Shown: positions 43,989 through 50,218 of the stretch, in pieces | Layout of the letters: each line of letters starts with the position of its first letter | Position numbering within the stretch: the first letter of the stretch is position 1 | Origin: Paenibacillus sp. Root444D2 | GTDB lineage: Bacteria > Bacillota > Bacilli > Paenibacillales > NBRC-103111 | Assembly: GCF_001426375.1 (NCBI RefSeq) | Contig: NZ_LMEO01000001.1 | Coordinates: 312,840 to 376,839, forward strand | DNA: 64,000 nt | Direction of reading: 5' to 3' | Position numbers and translations under genes: made by a program | Notes under the pieces: generated by a model | The model's database searches: none | Told to the model about the DNA's origin: nothing | What the model saw: the letters and a program-made list of their open reading frames with translations, nothing else

Positions 43989-44222
43989 GTGCTAGAAGTA
44001 AAACCTTGTTTACTCGACATATTAAAGAAGCGTGATATCAAACAAACAGAACTATCTTCTATGGCAGGTATACCACAAGCCGCAATATCTAGATTTGACA
44101 ACCAGAAACAACATACAGATTTGCACTTATTTTCAATAGCTAAAGCTTTAAATTTGAACGTTGAGGACTTATTTACAGTGAAGGAAGTACAATTAAACGA
44201 CGAAGAAAAGACACCCGAGTGA
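43989..44222 (+). CDS. XRE-family (Cro/cI-like) regulator
   Basis: 77 residues from GTG 43989 with AAAGGAGG upstream. The HTH_XRE domain fills residues 5-60: LLDILKKRDIKQTELSSMAGIPQAAISRFDN with the recognition helix around AAISRF, then LHLFSIAKALNLNVEDLF. It is too small for a peptidase-type repressor and is more like Cro or YozG. Divergent from the MazF-like operon; probably binds the paired palindromes. Confidence 0.9.
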   Translation: MLEVKPCLLDILKKRDIKQTELSSMAGIPQAAISRFDNQKQHTDLHLFSIAKALNLNVEDLFTVKEVQLNDEEKTPE

Positions 44223-44237
44223 TCAGGTGTCTTCTTT
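44208..44237 (+). terminator. Terminator overlapping the XRE gene end
   Basis: The perfect stem AAGACACC/GGTGTCTT followed by CTTTCCT; it overlaps the last codons. Confidence 0.7.
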
Positions 44238-44248
44238 CCTACTATCTA

Positions 44249-44428
44249 TCATCTCATACTTCGATAAACACGACCCATATCTTCACGATATCGATCTTCT
44301 ACAGACAAATTACGTCTTCGTTCTTGTTCTATACGCTCTTTATGATTGTATTCCATTGGTGATAAAATTTTATCAGTTACTTCTTTGGATGCTCGTAAAA
44401 TCTGTGTCCATTCAATGATATTAACCAC
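44249..44428 (-). CDS. Small charged phage protein, 59 residues
   Basis: GTG 44428 with GGAGG nine bases upstream. It reads VVNIIEWTQILRASKEVTD and later NHKERIEQERRRNLSVEDRY, ending RSMR. Helical and strongly charged, perhaps a phage head/coat or DNA-binding helper. It follows the 44453 gene in the same direction. Confidence 0.6.
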   Translation of the reverse strand: MVNIIEWTQILRASKEVTDKILSPMEYNHKERIEQERRRNLSVEDRYREDMGRVYRSMR

Positions 44429-44452
44429 CTATGATTCCCTCCATTGGGTCGT

Positions 44453-45052
44453 CTATTTTTGACCTATCATAAAATCAAGTCCTAGCTTAGCTACTGCCCC
44501 AGTTATCCAACTATGCTTCTGCATCACTTCAGAAAATTTTGAAAGTGAACCTTTCTTAACCTTTTCACTGTCTTCAAACAATTCTTTAATTTCAGCAATC
44601 ATTTGCCTAAGTTCCTCTTTATCTTCTTTGCCCTTTTCCTCAATCTCCTGATCAAGAGCTTCAAAGTTAAAAGTGTTATTTAATGTAACAGTCCCACTTG
44701 AACCAAATGAAGAACCATATGCATTTTGAATGTTAAATTGATGGGAAATTTTCCCGCTCTCAATTTGTTGCTTTTCATACTGGGCTCTTGTTAAGGAATA
44801 GCCTTTCTTTTGAAATGCTTTGCCCTGAACAACATCTGTCTTCATGTCCTCAATAAAAAATTCATTCTTCGAAACTTCACCTGTGATCCAATCGCCAACT
44901 TGAATATCTGCATCAGGATAGAATCCAACGTACTTCCTCCGTGTATTGTCTTCGGTATTTTGCATACCTTCCACAGTAGATACTTGTTCACCATTTCTAA
45001 ACACTTTATACTTTTCACCAGCCATACTCATAAAAGTACTTAAACTAGGCAA
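44453..45052 (-). CDS. Phage protein with C-terminal coiled coil, unknown function
   Basis: About 199 residues from TTG 45052 (AAGGGG 9 bases upstream); an ATG three codons earlier directly abuts that site. The N-terminal 80 residues are beta (MAGEKYKVFRNGEQVSTVEG, GFYPDADIQVGDWITG), followed by a Gly/Ser linker and a charged coiled coil (residues about 130-165, EEKGKEDKEELRQMIAEIKEL). Ends in a hydrophobic helix. Similar proteins recur in Bacillales prophages. Not identified further. Confidence 0.65.
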   Translation of the reverse strand: MPSLSTFMSMAGEKYKVFRNGEQVSTVEGMQNTEDNTRRKYVGFYPDADIQVGDWITGEVSKNEFFIEDMKTDVVQGKAFQKKGYSLTRAQYEKQQIESGKISHQFNIQNAYGSSFGSSGTVTLNNTFNFEALDQEIEEKGKEDKEELRQMIAEIKELFEDSEKVKKGSLSKFSEVMQKHSWITGAVAKLGLDFMIGQK

Positions 45053-45096
45053 AATACACATCCCCTTATTCTTTGAATTGACTAAAATATTGGTAC

Positions 45097-45432
45097 TTAT
45101 AGAACTTCCGAGAAATAATCATCCAATTCTTCTCTCATTAACTCCATACCCTCTTTAACTGCCTTCTGGATCAATAAATTAGATTTATGTGCATCATAAT
45201 CATCTTCTTCATACTGCACCCTTATCTCACCTTTGTCTTCCTTTACAATAGCAAAAACAACTGCCACAACTTCCCATTTTTCATTATATTTCTTCCAGTT
45301 CTCATGATCGATATCACATTCTTCATCGTAATATTCCCATGCTTCAATATTTATTGAACATTTAAAATCTTCTTCCGCGGTAACATAATAGTCAATTCCT
45401 TCTGCAACTTCTACTTTAGTCCAAACTTTCAA
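45097..45432 (-). CDS. Acidic phage protein, unknown
   Basis: 111 residues from TTG 45432 with GGAGTG upstream. Very acidic, tyrosine- and tryptophan-rich in the middle (EAWEYYDEECDIDHENWKKY, VQYEEDDYDAHKS). Could be a DNA-mimic or inhibitor type protein, but that is only composition. Same strand as neighbours. Confidence 0.55.
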   Translation of the reverse strand: MKVWTKVEVAEGIDYYVTAEEDFKCSINIEAWEYYDEECDIDHENWKKYNEKWEVVAVVFAIVKEDKGEIRVQYEEDDYDAHKSNLLIQKAVKEGMELMREELDDYFSEVL

Positions 45433-45465
45433 ATGTGTTCACTCCAACTATTTATTAAATTGCTT

Positions 45466-45654
45466 TCATTTTAACTTTGAAATTTCTGATATCTGTAATA
45501 GCCTTTGTTTTAATTCTCTAATTTCATTTTCTAAAGCTTCTATTTCTCCAAGCAATATTGGGGCAGCAGTTGTACTTACCTGAGCGCGAGTATTGTGTCC
45601 TTTTATCACAAATTCTAGATCTTCTTTGAATGATTGTAATTGTGATTTAAACAT
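45466..45654 (-). CDS. Short coiled-coil protein
   Basis: 62 residues with ATG 45654 and GGAG eight bases upstream. A heptad pattern (EIEALENEIRELKQRLLQI) covers residues 36-55. Probably a small oligomeric partner of its neighbours. Unknown function. Confidence 0.55.
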   Translation of the reverse strand: MFKSQLQSFKEDLEFVIKGHNTRAQVSTTAAPILLGEIEALENEIRELKQRLLQISEISKLK

Positions 45655-45682
45655 AAGGCGGTCTCCTCAATTTTAATCTCCT

Positions 45683-46117
45683 TCACTTTACCATTATCAT
45701 AACTCTTGTTCCATCAGGATAATTCTCTAACTGATTACCCACCCATGATCCAGAACCACGATTGTCTGAAGATGTCACATAGGCTATATCTGCACCAGTC
45801 CCACCTTCAATACAGAGAGCCATCGGAAATTCATCGCGATCATAGCCTTTTTTTGTAGGGATACCCTTTAACGATTCTTTGCGGTTCTCCTCTGCACCTT
45901 TACGATCAATTGTACATACTGGAGTTTCACCATGCTCAATGGCTGCTTTGACATGTGCCGCGGTTTCTGGGAAACGATCTGAAGGTATTGTGATAGTGTA
46001 TTGAGTTGAAGTGTTTTGGTTTTTAGGTGGAATGGTGAAAACTTCGTATTTATAATAATAGGATAAACCAGCAATCAAAATAATAAAGACTGTTAAAAAT
46101 AATAATTTCTTTTTCAT
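45683..46117 (-). CDS. Membrane-anchored NucA/NucB-like deoxyribonuclease
   Basis: 144 residues. The KKK plus hydrophobic segment (residues 2-20) is a signal anchor. The nuclease domain has KKGYDRDEFPMALC, EGGTGADIAYVTSSDNRGSGS and GNQLENYPDGTRVM, the NucA/NucB signature with catalytic D and E in DRDE and the following EGG. Bacillus NucA cuts DNA at the membrane during transformation and NucB degrades extracellular DNA. A ribosome site AAGGG precedes the start. As prophage cargo it may limit entry of foreign or phage DNA. Confidence 0.85.
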   Translation of the reverse strand: MKKKLLFLTVFIILIAGLSYYYKYEVFTIPPKNQNTSTQYTITIPSDRFPETAAHVKAAIEHGETPVCTIDRKGAEENRKESLKGIPTKKGYDRDEFPMALCIEGGTGADIAYVTSSDNRGSGSWVGNQLENYPDGTRVMIMVK

Positions 46118-46142
46118 TGTACCTACCCTTGAATTCCGTGTT

Positions 46143-46643
46143 TTATAGTATCTTTTTATCTTGTTCTTCTTTTAAATCCTTGTACTTATTTACAAGTTCT
46201 TGATACATTTCTGCCGCCTTTTCCAGCGAAGCTGCCATACTTTCGATAGTTTCTGTGTTGGATTCAACTATTGAATGTATCTCTTTGAGACCTTTTTGAC
46301 TTAGTAGAACTATTGTCAACCCCATTATAATTAATGACAGTCCATCATTAATATTAGTTATTATTGCAATGTCAATTTTTTTCATGAAATTCAAATTAGG
46401 CAAACAAATAATTGAAAACAGACCAGATAGCTGCATTATAAGAATCAATTTCCCCTGAATATTAAAAAATTCAATTAATATTAAACCAAGAGCTGAAATT
46501 GAAATTCCTAATAAGAATAAAAGTGGTACCTCTAACCCGAACCATCTCAGAATACCTAGAATTATAAAAGATGCTCCAAGCGCGAATACCAATCCATATG
46601 AACCAAAAATATTATTTGTCTCATGCTCTTTCTTTTTTTTCAT
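46143..46643 (-). CDS. Membrane protein with C-terminal coiled coil
   Basis: 166 residues from ATG 46643 (MKKKKEHETNN; GGAGTGAG upstream). Four hydrophobic segments: about residues 12-33, 38-57, 60-81 and 93-112. The last 45 residues form a coiled coil (NTETIESMAASLEKAAEMY, KYKDLKEEQDKK). Possible phage exclusion factor. It follows a 135-residue gene. Confidence 0.6.
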   Translation of the reverse strand: MKKKKEHETNNIFGSYGLVFALGASFIILGILRWFGLEVPLLFLLGISISALGLILIEFFNIQGKLILIMQLSGLFSIICLPNLNFMKKIDIAIITNINDGLSLIIMGLTIVLLSQKGLKEIHSIVESNTETIESMAASLEKAAEMYQELVNKYKDLKEEQDKKIL

Positions 46644-46742
46644 AGAATAATCACTCACTCCATACAATTTATTTATTCCGATAAACCAAATAAGAGAGTA
46701 ATTCATTGTGCATCGTATTTCCAAAGAAATCAGACTTTCAAT

Positions 46743-47150
46743 CTAAAAGATATCCCAGCTCTCAGGGCTCTTTAATCTAAAATCCACACCACAGAAATTA
46801 AATATCCCGATCGTTTTATATCCTTTGCAACAAAGTGTTATTTTGTTTCTAAAAAAATCAACTGCTTCGTCATCATACTTGTACTTTGTATGTTGGCTAT
46901 AACCTGTACCTCCATTTGAATTAGGGTAGGCAGTTGAGTGTCTTCCACCTGAACTTTCTAGTCGATAAAATTTTGCAATAGCGTCAATCAATCGTTTGTT
47001 AGGATTGCTATTTGTTTTATTTAGTACACCTAACATATCAGCAATATCCTCAGTATAATATCCACTACCTGTTTCGTAAGTTGGATCAATATTAACAGTT
47101 AAATCATAAGTACCTCGGTTATAATTTTTCTCTCTCTCTTTATCAGCCAT
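46743..47150 (-). CDS. Unknown phage protein, 135 residues
   Basis: Start ADKEREKNYNRGTYDLTVNID; GAGGAG precedes the ATG. Mixed, with a possible cysteine cluster (ITLCCKGYKTIGIFNFCG). First gene of the leftward group from the right-hand promoter region. No family recognised. Confidence 0.55.
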   Translation of the reverse strand: MADKEREKNYNRGTYDLTVNIDPTYETGSGYYTEDIADMLGVLNKTNSNPNKRLIDAIAKFYRLESSGGRHSTAYPNSNGGTGYSQHTKYKYDDEAVDFFRNKITLCCKGYKTIGIFNFCGVDFRLKSPESWDIF

Positions 47151-47471
47151 TTTTATTCTCCTCTATAAAATCTGAATTATATTCAAAACACGTAGTTCAT
47201 AAAGACTATATTACATGTGTCGAACGATGGAAGGCAATACAAATATTACCTAAATAGATTTAGTGAATGCTAATTACTAGAGGCTTGAGATTGGGTTATA
47301 AGGGCTTAAGCAATCCATTGATACATGTGTGGATTCATGGCTTAGTATGTATTGTAGGGCGATGTAGAGCGTGGTATTGGGGATTTTCTTGTGGTATGTA
47401 TTAACAAACAGGCTAAGAGGTGTGGGAAATGCTATCTGTTCAAATTGATGAGAACGACATTGAAGGGATTA
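47151..47471. promoter_or_regulatory. Divergent intergenic region with a hairpin
   Basis: About 320 bases without a gene. A hairpin TAAGC-AATCCA ... TGGATT-CATG-GCTTA spans 47307-47344, and GTATGTATT occurs twice (47345-47353 and 47394-47402). Presumed promoters for 46743 (left) and 47472 (right), but no clear consensus boxes were seen. Confidence 0.35.
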
Positions 47472-47675
47472 ATGGCTCAAAAAATTGATGAGAAACTTAA
47501 GGAGATTGATTCGGAATTAGTATTCTGGGACACCAAGGAGTTGATGAGAAGAACATGCATGTGTTGGAATACTATTCAAAAAGAGTTCTTCTTTGATAAG
47601 CATTTTCCAAAAAGAAAAATAGGATCTAAATGGTACTTTCCTGCAAGCGAAACAAAACAATTTTTATTATTGTAG
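47472..47675 (+). CDS. Excisionase-like winged-helix DNA-binding protein
   Basis: 67 residues from ATG 47472 (GAAGGG upstream; an upstream GTG frame has no site). The motif WDTKELMRRTCMCWNTIQKE ... FPKRKIGSKWYFPASETKQF is the MerR/excisionase-like helix-turn-helix with wing (G-K-W-F-P). It lies near attR. It could be a directionality factor or a regulator of the divergent genes. Confidence 0.7.
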   Translation: MAQKIDEKLKEIDSELVFWDTKELMRRTCMCWNTIQKEFFFDKHFPKRKIGSKWYFPASETKQFLLL

Positions 47676-47743
47676 TTGTCTGAGCAAAAGGATAGGTAAA
47701 GAAAGGAACTCCCTCCTCATATGCTTTTATTGAGGTGAGATAT

Positions 47744-48445
47744 ATGAAAAAATACGGTATTTGGGGGTCAGGTACTGGTAAGCAATACACTAAATTTGGA
47801 GAATGGCTATATAAAGAAGGAATTAACCAGCAATGGGTTGTTGATAACACGAGCATAAACAGGGATTACTTATCGAAACTTTCTTCAGATTTCGAATTTG
47901 AACCGAATTATAAATTAATGACTAAACTCATTTCAGAACTGAAATCCCTTAATTTTAACGTGAATGCAAAAATGTTTTGGAATTGCCAAGATACAACCCC
48001 CTTTAGTTTATGGCTCATTAATAATGGAATTTCACAAGAAAAATTATCTGAAATATCTGGAGTCAATGAATCGACAATTAAGAGAATAAGGGAAACCCTA
48101 GATTTGAATGATCTTGGATGCATGACTTTAAAATCTGTTCAACAAATAATAAAATCATTGGAGCATCAAGGCTATGAGTTAAACCCAAATGAATTTTGGG
48201 GGGACTACGGTAGCATTACTATTATTGAGAAAGAGATTTTTTTCACTCCTCTTGGCAATTGGCTATATGATAAAGACATTGATTACTCAGAATTCGCGAA
48301 AATATGTGATGCAAGTACTACGACAATCAAATACTTGAGTGAAGATGTTGAACAAACACCCAGTGGCGCAATGATGCTTAGAATAATGAAAGCTGTAAAA
48401 AATTACGATCCAGAAAAAAGAATAAATGATTTTTGGGATATATAA
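47744..48445 (+). CDS. Protein with three tandem helix-turn-helix-like repeats
   Basis: 233 residues from ATG 47744 (GAGGTG upstream). Three repeats of about 65-70 residues: each starts [FL]G/S-x-WL then a three-helix XRE-like unit and closes with FW. Repeat ends are NAKMFW, NPNEFW and INDFWD. The likely recognition helices are SINRDYLSKL, GVNESTIKRI and DASTTTIKYL. Located between the excisionase-like gene and attR, followed by a terminator. Might be a repressor, or directionality factor acting on the ends. Confidence 0.7.
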   Translation: MKKYGIWGSGTGKQYTKFGEWLYKEGINQQWVVDNTSINRDYLSKLSSDFEFEPNYKLMTKLISELKSLNFNVNAKMFWNCQDTTPFSLWLINNGISQEKLSEISGVNESTIKRIRETLDLNDLGCMTLKSVQQIIKSLEHQGYELNPNEFWGDYGSITIIEKEIFFTPLGNWLYDKDIDYSEFAKICDASTTTIKYLSEDVEQTPSGAMMLRIMKAVKNYDPEKRINDFWDI

Positions 48446-48464
48446 TATAATGCAACATGAAAAA

Positions 48465-48497
48465 AGACTACCGTTTGTCAGGTAGTCTGCTTTATTT
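48465..48497 (+). terminator. Terminator at the right prophage end
   Basis: The perfect stem AGACTACC/GGTAGTCT with 8-base loop, then GCTTTATTT. It should stop prophage transcripts from entering the comM 3' fragment. Confidence 0.85.
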
Positions 48498-48515
48498 GAG
48501 GCACTATTTTATTAC

Positions 48516-49439
48516 ATGGTTCTGTTGCATAATATACTTTTAATCGGTCCTCCCGGAACGGGGAAAACGATGCTTGTGAAGCGCATGCCCTCGATTTTGC
48601 CGCCTATGTCTGACAAAGAAGCTTTAGAAGTCACGAAGATATACAGTGCCTCAGGAAAGCTTATTGATCGCTCGTCTCTCATGCGAACAAGATCTTTTAG
48701 AGCCCCGCATCATACGATTTCAGCTGCCGGACTTGTCGGTGGCGGAACAATTCCCAAACCTGGAGAAGTTAGCTTATCCCATCGCGGCATTCTTTTTCTA
48801 GATGAACTGCCTGAATTCACGCGAACTGCCCTCGAAGTACTTAGACAGCCCCTTGAGGACCGTCATGTTACAATTGCAAGAGCAAGAGCGGTTTACACAT
48901 TCCCCTCTCACTTTATATTGGCTGCCGCTATGAATCCATGTCCTTGCGGGTATTATGGAGCCGAAACTGAAGCTAATGCTTGCATTTGCAGTCCAGCAAA
49001 AATTGTTCATTATCGCTCTAAAATATCAGGCCCTCTGCTTGATCGCATCGATCTTCATGTCGAAGTACCTAAACCAAGTTACACACAACTCAAGGAACGA
49101 ACGAATCACTTGTCTTCAAAAGAAATGCTAATACAAGTTATGCGCGCACATCAAAGACAACAACAACGCTATGCAGGATCTGGCATCCAATACAATAATG
49201 AATTGAGCGGTAAGCGAATGAGACAAATTTGTCATCTAACACCAGAAGGTGATCAACTGCTTAGTGCCTCTTTTGAAGCTTTGGGACTTAGTGCAAGAGC
49301 CCATGATCGCATCCTGAGGTTAGCCCTGACCATCGCTGATCTTGAGGAATGTGACAGCATCCAGCCACAGCATCTGGCAGAGGCGATCCAATATCGTAAT
49401 CTGGATAAAAAACAGCGGATTGAAGAGATTGAAATCTGA
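48516..49439 (+). pseudogene. comM: YifB/ComM family ATPase, 3' fragment
   Basis: 307 codons from an ATG that lies in the phage arm; native sequence begins at its H5. It contains the complete AAA+ module: Walker A GPPGTGKT at residues 11-18, Mg-chelatase motifs (FRAPHHTISAAGLVGGG, Walker B-like GILFLDELPEF, AAAMNPCPCGYYG) and the C-terminal ARAHDRILRLALTIADLE region. It lacks the N-domain and has a poor ribosome site behind a terminator, so it is probably silent in the lysogen. It rejoins the 5' fragment upon excision. Confidence 0.95.
48526..48535. other. attR core
   Basis: TGCATAATAT, identical to 8421-8430. Joining left host arm, core and right host arm gives GGGATGCATAATATACTT, an in-frame comM sequence. 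Confidence 0.9.
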
Positions 49440-49489
49440 AGTATGGCGCTCCCACAATAATCAATCCAATTATGTTATTACTCAAAAAA

Positions 49490-49537
49490 GAGCGTTTTGA
49501 CTCGTTGTCTTCTCGACAAACGATAGTCAAAACGCTC
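49490..49537. terminator. Bidirectional terminator between comM and yraN
   Basis: Thirteen-base perfect arms GAGCGTTTTGACT (49490-49502) and AGTCAAAACGCTC (49525-49537) with A-run on the left. The right arm overlaps the last yraN codons. Confidence 0.85.
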
Positions 49538-49904
49538 CTTGTATGTGTTCAATTTGAGGTGCTGCTCCAGTCATGGATAGTTCTACAGTGATCACATCAA
49601 ATTGAATGAACTGTTCATATTTTTGAAATCGATGCAAGTAAAATTGTGCTGTCTCTTTGACTTTCAACTGCTTGCGATAATCGACGGATTCTTTGGCTGA
49701 GCCAAAACGCCCTGAAGGGCGCCTTGTTCTGACCTCAACAAAAATTAACTTATTGGCTTTCTCTGCAATAATATCAAGCTCGCCAGTACGACAGCGCCAA
49801 TTACGTTCCACAATTCGGTAACCACGCTCACAAAGAAACGCTTCAGCCAACTCTTCGCCAAGCTTCCCCAACTGCTTCCGGTCATCTTTACGAAGTTCCG
49901 TCAT
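49527..49904 (-). CDS. yraN: YraN/UPF0102 family nuclease-fold protein
   Basis: 125 residues with the restriction-endonuclease-like fold of UPF0102: LGKLGEELAEAFLCERGYRI, WRCRTGELDIIAEKANKLIFVEVR with the catalytic-type E, D and ExK-like pattern. The physiological role is not established. It overlaps the upstream gene by four bases, at the end of the rnhB-ylq cluster. Confidence 0.93.
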   Translation of the reverse strand: MTELRKDDRKQLGKLGEELAEAFLCERGYRIVERNWRCRTGELDIIAEKANKLIFVEVRTRRPSGRFGSAKESVDYRKQLKVKETAQFYLHRFQKYEQFIQFDVITVELSMTGAAPQIEHIQGAF

Positions 49905-50218
49905 CCATTATTCCTCGACGATCTCATTCGGTTATCTGAACGATAGATAAAACTTAATACCTCAGCGACCAATTGATAAAGTTCCGGGGGGATTTCTTGA
50001 TCCAACTCCAGCTTAGACAGCACTTCAACCAATGAGGAATCCTCTTGAATGGGGATCCCATTCTCCTTGGCTTTCTGAAGAATGGCTTCGGCCATATGCC
50101 CTTTCCCTTTCGCAATGAGGGTTGGGGCTTTCTGCGCTTCAGGTGAGTAACGAAGCGCTACAGCCTTCTTAAGAGGAGTCGGTTGCGACTCTTCGGATGC
50201 ATTCCTTTGCTTAGTCAT
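49901..50218 (-). CDS. ylqH: FlhB C-terminal-like protein (YlqH-like)
   Basis: 105 residues. KAVALRYSPEAQKAPTLIAKGKG, AEAILQKAKENGIPIQEDSSLVE and DQEIPPELYQLVAEVLSFIYR match the cytoplasmic export-switch domain of FlhB. The membrane part and the NPTH autocleavage site are absent, so it is a stand-alone paralogue as in Bacillus YlqH. Overlaps both neighbours by four bases. Confidence 0.9.
   Translation of the reverse strand: MTKQRNASEESQPTPLKKAVALRYSPEAQKAPTLIAKGKGHMAEAILQKAKENGIPIQEDSSLVEVLSKLELDQEIPPELYQLVAEVLSFIYRSDNRMRSSRNNG

Larger units (their letters stand above)
8421..48535. mobile_element. Integrated prophage (contractile-tailed, large serine integrase)
   Basis: About 40.1 kb bounded by the identical 10-mer TGCATAATAT at 8421-8430 and 48526-48535, inside yifB/comM. 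It carries a serine integrase at the left end, a Rep-like initiator with iterons, a predicted phage RNA polymerase, complete packaging, head, sheath-tail and baseplate modules, lysis genes and several cargo genes. Visibly AT-richer than the flanks. No structural gene appears broken, so it may be inducible. Confidence 0.96.

Noticed and set aside
47215..47240. LexA/DinR SOS box near GTCGAACGATGG
   Set aside because: Only the left half of the CGAAC-N4-GTTCG consensus is present.
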